A stretch of 5,579 bases of DNA from assembly GCA_900550855.1 (NCBI GenBank), contig URTQ01000098.1:1-5579 (forward strand), read 5' to 3'. Made by a program: the position numbers and the translations under genes. The notes under the pieces are model-generated. The model had not been told where the DNA came from, did not search any database, and saw only the letters and a program-made list of their open reading frames with translations. Shown in pieces: positions 1 through 5,579 of this stretch. Position 1 is the first letter of the stretch. Every line of letters begins with the position of its first letter. Origin of the DNA: an uncultured Eubacteriales bacterium. GTDB taxonomy: Bacteria > Bacillota > Clostridia > Christensenellales > CAG-917.

Positions 1-136
1 TGCCACTGCGCTTTGTGCGCCAGCTTCGCACCCAAACGGCGCAGTCGCTTGTACTATCCGTCAAGCTCGGCGTTCGCTTTCTCGCCGCCGTTGCGGCTCG
101 CGTTCAGTCTTCGAAGTCGCACATTCCGTTTATAAG
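1..136. other. GC-rich, hairpin-dense stretch with no supported gene
   Basis: This stretch follows the stop codon of the glycosyltransferase-like gene and is cut by the window edge. Bases 1-120 are about 62% G+C by count, clearly above the neighbouring genes. They contain several short perfect inverted repeats: ACTGCGC at 5-11 with GCGCAGT at 39-45, GCTTG at 47-51 with CAAGC at 62-66, CGGCG at 68-72 with CGCCG at 83-87, GCCGC at 84-88 with GCGGC at 93-97, and the palindrome CTTCGAAG at 109-116. No T-run follows any stem, so it does not look like an ordinary intrinsic terminator. Open frames crossing it are short, arginine- and serine-rich, and lack a convincing start. It may be a dispersed noncoding repeat or a structured RNA, but the sequence alone does not decide. 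Confidence 0.4.
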
Positions 137-1225
137 TTACACTGCTATATACGCAGTCAGGAAATTAGCAATATTTTCGAGCGAACTCATTTCCACCCAT
201 TTTTTGCCGTTCGAAGCGATTTTCTCGCCGACGTCCGATTGCAAGAGTCTGTACAAAAGTCCCACTATGTCGAGGTCGTTTTTGGCAACGAGGCAAAGTT
301 CGTGCGAGGCAAGATAGGATATGTCCGCTTGCTCGTGTTCGCCGCTCTTTGCAACTATGCTCGGCACGCCGAGTTTGAAGCACTTGTAAAGCGTTGCGGG
401 GTCGTACTGCGTGATTGCAACGTCGCATACGGGCAGACAATCGTCCGCTTGCTCGCCGTTTTGCAAAAACAAAACTTTGGTTTCGGGTGCTTTCACCGCC
501 ATAGACGACAGGGTTTGAAGCATACGCTCGTCTTTGACGTAGACGGCGAGATTTGCGATTTCGCCTTGGTCGAGAAGAAGCGAGAACACGTTTTCGAGTT
601 GCTTCTTTTCCTGCACGTTGACGTACACGGTTTTGACTTTGGGAAGCCCTGCTTCTTGCTTTTTGAGTATGATTTCTTCCCTCGTTTTCGGCACTGCCTC
701 ATAAGGAAATCCCATCACCATAACGTCTTTGGATTTTATGCCTTGTCGCACCAAATCGGCTTTTACGTCCGCGTTTTCGACGATAAACACGTTGGTTGCG
801 TCATCGTGTACGCGTTTTGGAAGCGTGAAGGATTGAAGCATATAAATGATTTGAGTGCTGAAACGCGCTCTGCGTTTTGCCTCGACGGCGCAATGGTGAG
901 CGTACGGCGTAACGCACAAAATGTACTCGGGGTGAAAACGCTTTATAAGGTTGTTTATGCGGTTGACGCGCTTTGACAAACTTTTGAGTTTGAACATATC
1001 GCGGATAACGCCCTTATCCTTTTTTTCGAGCAGATACTGATACTCGCTTCCGCTGTCCATAAGTTTGTCGAGAGCGGAAAGTTTGGTTGCCGAACCGTAC
1101 TTGTCGTCGCTTATGACGACGACGTTATGCGTGCCGATTTTGCGTATTGCTTCCGCGATTTTTTGCGATATACCGTCGCTTTCGTCGCGTGAAGTGAGTA
1201 TCAAAATAATGCGTTTTCTATACAT
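137..1225 (-). CDS. Diverged glycosyltransferase-like protein (GT28 / MGDG-synthase-like fold)
   Basis: This 362-residue protein has the layout of a two-domain GT-B glycosyltransferase of the MurG/monogalactosyldiacylglycerol-synthase type. The N-terminal half has an opening beta strand (RIILILTSR, 5-13) and a 'HPEYILCVTP' segment (98-107), matching the family's 'PDvIv.thp' stretch. It ends in 'VRQGIKSKDVMVMGFP' (159-174), matching 'Lv..Gi...kI.vtGiP'. The C-terminal half contains 'VCDVAITQYDPATLYKCFKLGVPSI' spread over 266-290, where the family has 'aDlvitKpGg.T..Eal..g.P.i', then a 'HEQADISYL' stretch (297-305). The glycine-rich GGGH near the N-terminus and the KPGG loop are absent. There is no signal peptide or membrane segment, so it should be cytosolic or peripheral. 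The start is backed by GAAGGTG at 1231-1237, five bases upstream. It lies downstream of rnj on the same strand and may be co-transcribed. Activity and substrate are unknown; it could be a non-catalytic relative. Confidence 0.6.
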   Translation of the reverse strand: MYRKRIILILTSRDESDGISQKIAEAIRKIGTHNVVVISDDKYGSATKLSALDKLMDSGSEYQYLLEKKDKGVIRDMFKLKSLSKRVNRINNLIKRFHPEYILCVTPYAHHCAVEAKRRARFSTQIIYMLQSFTLPKRVHDDATNVFIVENADVKADLVRQGIKSKDVMVMGFPYEAVPKTREEIILKKQEAGLPKVKTVYVNVQEKKQLENVFSLLLDQGEIANLAVYVKDERMLQTLSSMAVKAPETKVLFLQNGEQADDCLPVCDVAITQYDPATLYKCFKLGVPSIVAKSGEHEQADISYLASHELCLVAKNDLDIVGLLYRLLQSDVGEKIASNGKKWVEMSSLENIANFLTAYIAV

Positions 1226-1245
1226 TTTTGCACCTTCTTTTTCCT

Positions 1246-1275
1246 AAAAAACGTCGCCGTTTTCGCACGTTTTTT
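1246..1275 (-). terminator. Possible weak terminator or attenuator between rnj and the glycosyltransferase-like gene
   Basis: A perfect 9-base inverted repeat, AAAAAACGT (1246-1254) and ACGTTTTTT (1267-1275), encloses a 12-base loop. On the minus strand the RNA would form an A/U-rich stem whose 3' arm is itself a U-run, as in a weak intrinsic terminator. It sits in the 108-base gap after the rnj stop and just upstream of the next gene's ribosome binding site, so it could lower read-through. The stem has only two G-C pairs and the symmetry makes it direction-neutral. I therefore rate it as possible only. Confidence 0.3.
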
Positions 1276-1333
1276 GAAAATCCGATTGCCGTTTTTTTAC
1301 TTTCGTTTTCCGTTGCGCTTTGCGCTTTGTTTG

Positions 1334-2980
1334 TCAGTCCTCGACGATTACGGGAATGATTATGGGGAACTGTCTGTCCTTGTAGAACAACTTTCTCACC
1401 GCTTTTTTGACCATTCTCGCAATCTCGTTCACGTCCGCTTTGTCGAAGTCCGCGCCGTTTATCGTGTCTACGGTCGCGTTCTTTATGGAACTCACGACGT
1501 CATCGGTGAGATTGAATCCTCTTGCCACGATGTCCACGTCGCCAACGACTTTGCCTTGGTCGGTATCTACGGCGCAAAGCACCACGAGCATGCCGTATTC
1601 TGCAAGCGATTTTCTGTCATTTACGACGGATTTGCCGTCTTCCAGAACCACGCCGTCGACGTAGGCGTTGCCTGCCGTGACGTTCGAGTGTTGTTTAATT
1701 CCCTTGTGATTTACGCCGTAGCACTCGCCGATGTTGGGAATGACGATATTCTTTGACGGTACGCCGAGCGTTTTTGCGATTTCGGCGTGCTTGAACTGAT
1801 GTCGATATTCGCCGTGTACTGGCATAAAGTACTCGGGTTGCACGAGAGTGAGCATAAGTTTGAGTTCTTCCTCGTATGCGTGACCCGAAACGTGAATGTC
1901 GTTCATTGCGTCGTATATGACGTTTGCGCCCTTTCTGAAAAGGTCGTTTATGACGTCGTACACGGATTTTTCGTTGCCGGGGATAGGCGACGAAGACAAA
2001 ACGACGAGGTCTTGCGGTCCGATGTTAATCTTGTTGAACTCGCCCTTCGAGAGTTTGTTGAGAGCGGACAAAGGTTCGCCTTGCGAACCGGTTGCAAGAA
2101 TAACCGTTTCGCTCGGAAGCAGTTTTCCGACGCTGTCCGCAATTACGCCCTTTGGCACTTGCAACTCGCCGCAAGCGGACGCAACGTCCACCATACCTTT
2201 CATACTTCTGCCTGCAAGCACGACTTTTCTGTGGTACTTGTGAGCGAGCGTAAGCACTTGTTGCACGCGGTAGTTGGAAGATGCGAAGCACGCAATGACG
2301 ATTCTCTTGTCGAGGTTCGAAGCAAAGATATTTTCAAGGGTTTGCCCCACGACTTTTTCGGACGTGGAACTGCCCTTTCTTTCAACGTTCGTTGACTCGC
2401 CGAGCATAAGAAGCACGCCCTTTGCGCCGATTTCTGCAATGCGACCGATGTCGGTTTTCTTGCCGTCGATGGGGGTATTGTCGATTTTGAAGTCGCCCGT
2501 GACGAACACCGTTCCGACTTGCGTGGTGATTGCAAGAGCGCACGCGCCTGCCATAGAGTGACAAACTTTTATGAACTCGACTTTGAATCCGCCAAGCGTA
2601 ATCGTATCGCCTGCCGACACCACGACGAGATTGCATTTTTTGCCGTTTTTGTCGAGTTTTCTTTTCAAAAGTCCGATTGTGAGCGCAGTGCCGTAGACGG
2701 GAACGTCTTTGAGTTCGTCCGCATAATACGGAATCGCGCCGATGTGGTCCTCGTGACCGTGCGTAAGCACGATGCCGCGAAGTTTTGATATGTTCTCTTT
2801 GACGTAGGTTATGTCGGGTATGATTGCGTCGATACCGGGGGCTTCCTCGCTGGTTGCGAAAGAAACGCCGCAATCGACGATAATCATATCGTCGCCGCAC
2901 TCTATTGCGGTCATATTTTTGCCAACCTCGCCTACGCCGCCGAGGAAGGTCACCTTAACTGTTTTTGTGTTTTTTGCCAT
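1334..2980 (-). CDS. rnj: Ribonuclease J
   Basis: Ribonuclease J is a zinc-dependent metallo-beta-lactamase/beta-CASP nuclease with 5'-exonuclease and endonuclease activity. It drives mRNA decay and rRNA processing in bacteria that lack RNase E. The 548 residues match the usual length of about 550. Metal ligands are visible as HGHEDH (H74, H76, D78, H79), H141 in 'CHSMAG', D163 in 'GDFK', and H389 in 'PVHGE'. The beta-CASP part shows 'ESTN' (E195), 'GRSM' (257-260), 'TGSQGEP' (297-303), 'IPGNE' (333-337) and 'SGHA' (H367). The C-terminal domain (about 450-548) ends in the typical 'FPIIIPVIVED'-like tail. The ATG is preceded by GGAGAG at 2986-2991, which fixes the start. Variants include Glu in place of the usual Asp in 'DSTN', and Tyr237 where 'SN.HR' is usual. 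It is the first gene of the minus-strand unit, divergent from serC. Identification is firm; the sequence does not say whether it corresponds to the J1 or J2 type. Confidence 0.96.
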   Translation of the reverse strand: MAKNTKTVKVTFLGGVGEVGKNMTAIECGDDMIIVDCGVSFATSEEAPGIDAIIPDITYVKENISKLRGIVLTHGHEDHIGAIPYYADELKDVPVYGTALTIGLLKRKLDKNGKKCNLVVVSAGDTITLGGFKVEFIKVCHSMAGACALAITTQVGTVFVTGDFKIDNTPIDGKKTDIGRIAEIGAKGVLLMLGESTNVERKGSSTSEKVVGQTLENIFASNLDKRIVIACFASSNYRVQQVLTLAHKYHRKVVLAGRSMKGMVDVASACGELQVPKGVIADSVGKLLPSETVILATGSQGEPLSALNKLSKGEFNKINIGPQDLVVLSSSPIPGNEKSVYDVINDLFRKGANVIYDAMNDIHVSGHAYEEELKLMLTLVQPEYFMPVHGEYRHQFKHAEIAKTLGVPSKNIVIPNIGECYGVNHKGIKQHSNVTAGNAYVDGVVLEDGKSVVNDRKSLAEYGMLVVLCAVDTDQGKVVGDVDIVARGFNLTDDVVSSIKNATVDTINGADFDKADVNEIARMVKKAVRKLFYKDRQFPIIIPVIVED

Positions 2981-3029
2981 TATATCTCTCCGATTTATTT
3001 ATATTTTTCTATGCGGTAATTTTCCTTTC

Positions 3030-3042
3030 AGAGCGACGCTCT
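3030..3042. repeat. 13-base odd palindrome in the presumed rnj leader
   Basis: AGAGCG-A-CGCTCT is a perfect palindrome around one central base. In the rnj transcript it could form a five-pair hairpin with a three-base loop, about 50 bases upstream of the start codon. It could equally be a protein binding site in DNA. It is a GC-rich island in an otherwise AT-rich leader, which makes it stand out, but no known operator is recognised. Confidence 0.4.
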
Positions 3043-3058
3043 CTCGACGTCACTCAAA

Positions 3059-3077
3059 GTTATTAATAAATAATAAC
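3059..3077. repeat. AT-rich perfect inverted repeat between rnj and serC
   Basis: GTTATTA (3059-3065) and TAATAAC (3071-3077) form a perfect 7-base inverted repeat with a 5-base spacer. It lies about 30 bases downstream of the predicted rnj start of transcription. A symmetric AT-rich site of this size would suit a dimeric regulator, but AT-rich DNA also yields such repeats by chance. Confidence 0.35.
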
Positions 3078-3114
3078 AAATTTTATTTTTACACGCATAT
3101 TTTTCTAATTTACT

Positions 3115-3143
3115 ATATTACACCAAAACGCGCGCTTACGCAA
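3115..3143 (-). promoter_or_regulatory. Predicted sigma-A-type promoter for rnj
   Basis: Read on the minus strand, TTGCGT (3138-3143) lies 17 bases before TAATAT (3115-3120), a near-consensus housekeeping pair at ideal spacing. Transcription would start near 3108 and give a leader of roughly 127 bases containing both palindromes listed here. The AT-rich region offers other -10-like hexamers, so the exact start is uncertain. Confidence 0.45.
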
Positions 3144-3193
3144 GAGTTTCGCCAAAAAGTGCCGAAAACCATACGTTTGCGCGAAAAAAAATC

Positions 3194-3222
3194 TTTACAA
3201 ACCTCGCTTTTGCCTTTACGAT
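3194..3222 (+). promoter_or_regulatory. Predicted sigma-A-type promoter for serC-serA
   Basis: TTTACA (3194-3199) is followed after 17 bases by TACGAT (3217-3222). The -35 matches TTGACA at five of six positions and the -10 matches TATAAT at four of six. A better -10-like hexamer, TATAGT (3223-3228), overlaps just downstream but lacks a well-spaced -35. Transcription would begin near 3229-3235, leaving a leader of about 50 bases with a hairpin and the ribosome binding site. Confidence 0.45.
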
Positions 3223-3234
3223 TATAGTATACAA

Positions 3235-3256
3235 AGTCGCATATACGAATGCGATT
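3235..3256 (+). promoter_or_regulatory. Inverted repeat (hairpin or operator) in the serC leader
   Basis: TCGCAT (3237-3242) and ATGCGA (3249-3254) are perfectly complementary around a 6-base loop. One G-U and one A-U pair extend the stem to eight pairs. It lies directly after the predicted promoter and 14 bases before the GGAG. A second pairing, TATACG (3242-3247) with CGTATA (3261-3266), shares bases with it, so only one of the two can form at a time. It may be an operator or an RNA switch-like leader; no known riboswitch class is recognised. Confidence 0.4.
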
Positions 3257-3270
3257 ATGACGTATAAAAA

Positions 3271-3276
3271 GGAGAA
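3271..3276 (+). promoter_or_regulatory. Ribosome binding site that sets the serC start
   Basis: GGAG at 3271-3274, six bases before the ATG at 3281, is a strong Shine-Dalgarno site. It lies inside the reading frame of the earlier in-frame ATG at 3257. That makes 3281 the likely start and the extra eight residues from 3257 spurious. Confidence 0.85.
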
Positions 3277-3280
3277 TTTT

Positions 3281-4357
3281 ATGAGAGTTTACAATTTCTC
3301 GGCAGGTCCGAGTATGCTTCCGCTCGAAGTCATCGAGGAAGCGGGCAAGAATATCGCCGATTACAACGGTTCGGGTATGAGCGTTATGGAAATGAGCCAC
3401 CGCTCGAAATGGTACGACGCCATCAACACCGAAGCCCTCGACCTCGTGCGCGAACTTATGAATCTTCCCGACGACTATCACGTCATTATGGTTCAAGGCG
3501 GCGCGTCCACGCAATTCGAGGCTATTCCCCTCAACCTTTTGAAAACAGGGAAAGCGGACTATATCGTAACGGGCAATTTTGCCAAAAAAGCATACAAAGA
3601 AGCGCAAAAATACGGCGATATTCGCCTCGTCGCTTCCAGTGAAGACAAAAAATTCACCTATATTCCGAAGACCGCTCGCGAAGATTTCAGACAAGACGCA
3701 AGTTACGTCCATATCACCGAAAACAACACCATTTTCGGCTTGAAATACAACACGTTGCCCGACACCGGCGACGTACCCCTCGTTGCCGACTTGTCCTCGT
3801 GCATTATGAGCGAGGTCATCGACCCTAAAAAGTATTCTCTCATTTATGCGGGCGCGCAAAAGAATCTCGCGCCTGCGGGCGTAACTCTCGTCATCGTAAA
3901 AGAGGATATGCTCGGCGGCGAACTTCCCATCTGCCCCACCATGCTCAAATATCGCACGCAAATCGACGCAAACAGTTTGTACAACACACCGCCTTGCTGG
4001 TCGATTTATATGATGATGCTCAACCTTCGTCACCTCAAAAAACTCGGCGGCGTCAAGGTTATGGAACAAATCAACCGCGAAAAAGCCAAAATGCTTTACG
4101 ACTTCATCGACGAGAGCGACTTCTACAACAACTTCGTCGAAAAAGAAAGCCGTTCGCTTATGAACGTTCCTTTCGTATCGCCCAGCGACGAACTCAACGC
4201 CAAATTCGTCAAAGAAGCGGAACAAGCGGGACTCGTCAGCCTCAAAGGTCACAAACTAGTGGGCGGTATGAGAGCGTCAATCTACAACGCAATGCCCGTC
4301 GAAGGCGTGAAAGCACTCATCGAATTTATGAAGAAATTCGAACTCGAAAACAAATAA
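3281..4357 (+). CDS. serC: Phosphoserine aminotransferase
   Basis: This PLP enzyme of aminotransferase class V converts 3-phosphohydroxypyruvate and glutamate to phosphoserine and 2-oxoglutarate, the second step of serine biosynthesis, in the cytosol. The 358 residues match the family length of about 360. The N-terminus 'YNFSAGPSMLP' (4-14) is diagnostic. Also visible are 'HRS' (40-42), the phosphate-binding 'QGGAST' (72-77), Asp170 in 'ADLSS' for the pyridine nitrogen, and the Schiff-base Lys194 in 'GAQKN'. The C-terminal 'GGMRASIYNAMP' (328-339) holds the conserved substrate-side arginine. Phe100 in 'TGNFAKKA' stands where most family members have the Trp that stacks on the cofactor. The start is at 3281, set by GGAG six bases upstream; the ATG at 3257 would place the ribosome binding site inside the gene. 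serA follows after 18 bases, so the two are surely one operon. The only CTA (codon 326) and TCA (codon 333) lie close together near the end. Confidence 0.96.
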   Translation: MRVYNFSAGPSMLPLEVIEEAGKNIADYNGSGMSVMEMSHRSKWYDAINTEALDLVRELMNLPDDYHVIMVQGGASTQFEAIPLNLLKTGKADYIVTGNFAKKAYKEAQKYGDIRLVASSEDKKFTYIPKTAREDFRQDASYVHITENNTIFGLKYNTLPDTGDVPLVADLSSCIMSEVIDPKKYSLIYAGAQKNLAPAGVTLVIVKEDMLGGELPICPTMLKYRTQIDANSLYNTPPCWSIYMMMLNLRHLKKLGGVKVMEQINREKAKMLYDFIDESDFYNNFVEKESRSLMNVPFVSPSDELNAKFVKEAEQAGLVSLKGHKLVGGMRASIYNAMPVEGVKALIEFMKKFELENK

Positions 4358-4375
4358 GCGCAGGCGAGGCAAACT

Positions 4376-5461
4376 ATGGACATACTCAAACTCAATTCGA
4401 TATCCAAACTCGCAAACCCCGTGCTTGACGGTTACAATCTCACCGATTCGAGCGAAAATCCCGTCGGCATACTCGTGCGCTCTTTCAAAATGGAAGAATA
4501 CGCCGTTCCGTCCTCGCTTTTGGCAGTCGCAAGAGCGGGCGCGGGCGTAAACAATATTCCGCACGCGGACTATGCCAAAAAAGGTATCTGCGTGTTCAAC
4601 ACCCCCGGCGCAAACGCAAACGCCGTCAAGGAACTCGTCATTGCCGCTCTTATAATCGGCGCGCGCAACGTGTCCGAGGCAATCGAGTGGGCAAGCACGC
4701 TTAAAGGCGACGACGTTGCAAAGCAAGTGGAAAAAGGCAAAGGTCAGTTCGCAGGCAGCGAAATCGCAGGCAAAACACTTTGTGTTTTGGGTCTTGGCGC
4801 GATAGGCAGAAAAGTCGCGATATCCGCGCACGCGCTCGGAATGAATATCGTGGGGTACGACCCCTTCATATCCGAAGCGGCAAAAGCGGAAATCCCCTTC
4901 GTGACGATTTTCGACACTATGCAATCCGCTTGGGCGGACGCAGACTTCGTGACACTTCATATGCCTATGACGCCGCAAACGAAAGGTCTTGTGAACGCCG
5001 AAAGTCTTGCGACGATGAAAGACGGCGTGATTATAATCAACGCCGCTCGCGGTGAACTTTGCGACGTAAACGCAATTAAAGCCGCTCTCGAAAGCAAAAA
5101 ACTTCGCAAATACGTCGTGGATTTCCCCGACGAAAATTGCATAGGCGTGCAAGGCATCGTCGCAATACCGCACCTCGGCGCGTCCACCGAAGAAGCCGAA
5201 GACAACTGCGCGGTTATGGCGGCAACCGAACTTAAAGATTATCTCGAAAACGGAAACGTCGTAAACTCTGTCAATTTGCCCAACGTCAAAGCACCGAAGA
5301 GCGCGACTCATCGCTACACGGTCATTTCCACCGATACGGGCGAAAACAGATTCGGCGGAATCAGCGCAACGAGAAACGGACTTCGCTACACGATTATAGA
5401 CACCGAAACCGATTTGACAATCAAAGGCGACGACGTGATTAGAGCAAGAAAAGTTTATTGA
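4376..5461 (+). CDS. serA: D-3-phosphoglycerate dehydrogenase with a shortened C-terminal ACT-like region
   Basis: This enzyme oxidises 3-phosphoglycerate to 3-phosphohydroxypyruvate with NAD+, the committed step of serine biosynthesis, and its product is the substrate of SerC encoded just upstream. The 361 residues contain the substrate-side 'RAGAGVNNI' (53-61), the Rossmann loop GLGAIG (139-144), 'NAARGEL' with catalytic Arg225, the 'DFPDE' stretch (249-253) typical of the clostridial subfamily, and 'PHLGAST' with catalytic His266. After 'VNSVNLPNV' (296-304) comes a tail of about 50 residues. Its 'HRYTVI' (312-317), 'GLRYTIIDTE' (335-344) and 'DDVIRARKVY' (352-361) resemble the beta strands of an ACT domain. 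The first helix and its ligand-binding H.N.PG motif are absent, so serine feedback through that site is doubtful. The ATG has GAGG at 4366-4369, six bases upstream. An intrinsic terminator follows 27 bases after the stop, ending the operon. Confidence 0.95.
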   Translation: MDILKLNSISKLANPVLDGYNLTDSSENPVGILVRSFKMEEYAVPSSLLAVARAGAGVNNIPHADYAKKGICVFNTPGANANAVKELVIAALIIGARNVSEAIEWASTLKGDDVAKQVEKGKGQFAGSEIAGKTLCVLGLGAIGRKVAISAHALGMNIVGYDPFISEAAKAEIPFVTIFDTMQSAWADADFVTLHMPMTPQTKGLVNAESLATMKDGVIIINAARGELCDVNAIKAALESKKLRKYVVDFPDENCIGVQGIVAIPHLGASTEEAEDNCAVMAATELKDYLENGNVVNSVNLPNVKAPKSATHRYTVISTDTGENRFGGISATRNGLRYTIIDTETDLTIKGDDVIRARKVY

Positions 5462-5488
5462 TAATTTATTTCGATAGATTAAATTTTG

Positions 5489-5518
5489 AAAAGGCAGGCG
5501 CAACGCCTGCCTTTTTTT
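5489..5518 (+). terminator. Strong intrinsic terminator of serC-serA
   Basis: AAAAGGCAGGCG (5489-5500) pairs perfectly with CGCCTGCCTTTT (5504-5515) around a CAA loop, and the T-run continues to 5518. The stem has twelve pairs, eight of them in a GC-rich core. Position, stem and U-tail are classic for factor-independent termination. Confidence 0.93.
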
Positions 5519-5579
5519 ATACATATAACATATTAAAATAAAGCTTCCCCCCTTCCTCACGTGTTTCCCCTACCGCCGT
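5519..5579. other. Intergenic tail with no supported feature
   Basis: After the terminator the sequence is AT-rich to about 5543, then pyrimidine-rich on the plus strand with a run of six C, and it contains the palindrome CACGTG (5558-5563). I see no gene start, promoter or RNA gene here. The next gene must lie beyond the window. Confidence 0.6.

Noticed and set aside
1..135. A plus-strand frame open from the left edge to a TAA at 133-135, which would be the 3' end of a gene converging on the glycosyltransferase-like gene
   Set aside because: The translation is low-complexity, rich in Ser, Arg, Phe and Ala, without a recognisable motif, and the stretch has the composition of the hairpin-dense block. 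The left flank would be needed to revive it.
239..976. A 245-codon plus-strand open frame opposite the glycosyltransferase-like gene
   Set aside because: It is in register with the real gene and His/Phe/Val-rich in composition, with no family signal. The minus-strand frame has a ribosome binding site and a coherent fold.
7..1330. TGCGCTTTGT shared by 7-16 and 1321-1330, the latter overlapping a short tandem repeat after rnj
   Set aside because: A ten-base match without extension on either side is too short to call a dispersed repeat in this sequence.
3257..3280. Earlier in-frame ATG for serC at 3257
   Set aside because: It would place the strong GGAG at 3271 inside the gene and add eight residues before the universally N-terminal 'YNFSAGP' motif. 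It has no ribosome binding site of its own.
3113..4252. A 379-codon minus-strand open frame across serC
   Set aside because: It is exactly codon-in-register with serC and explained by the near absence of TTA/CTA/TCA in that gene. The translation is a Phe/Val/His/Arg-rich shadow with no recognisable family.
4277..5560. A 427-codon minus-strand open frame across serA
   Set aside because: It is in register with serA, which lacks TTA/CTA/TCA altogether. It runs through the terminator and has no ribosome binding site or recognisable domain.
5543..5579. Purine-rich minus strand with G-runs, considered as a ribosome binding site or G-quadruplex
   Set aside because: The ATG that follows it on the minus strand opens a frame of only four codons, and the G-runs are too uneven for a convincing quadruplex.

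Overview
The window carries four well-supported protein genes in two divergent two-gene units, separated by an AT-rich 300-base intergenic region (2981-3280). Base composition looks close to half G+C by eye. Strong GGAG-type ribosome binding sites, RNase J in place of RNase E, and a clostridial-style serC-serA pair point to Bacillota, most likely an uncultured member of the Clostridia. That placement is inferred from protein character, not from a marker gene.

Left unit (minus strand): a complete ribonuclease J gene (1334-2980) is followed after 108 bases by a diverged glycosyltransferase-like gene (137-1225). The gap between them holds a perfect A/T-tailed inverted repeat that could act as a weak terminator or attenuator. 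Downstream of the second gene, bases 1-120 form a markedly GC-rich block (about 62% by count) packed with short inverted repeats. It has no convincing gene and is cut by the window edge.

Centre: the divergent region holds a predicted promoter for each unit (TTGCGT-17-TAATAT for rnj; TTTACA-17-TACGAT for serC). Two perfect palindromes lie in the presumed rnj leader, and two mutually exclusive hairpins lie in the short serC leader.

Right unit (plus strand): serC (3281-4357) and serA (4376-5461) are 18 bases apart and end at a strong intrinsic terminator (5489-5518). Together they encode the first two steps of phosphorylated serine biosynthesis: SerA oxidises 3-phosphoglycerate and SerC transaminates the product. 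No serB is present in the window. The last 59 bases hold nothing I can support.

I see no clear new multi-gene system. The points most worth following are the shrunken ACT domain at the end of SerA, the glycosyltransferase-like protein that has lost its family's glycine-rich motifs, the structured GC-rich block at the left edge, and the alternative hairpins in front of serC.
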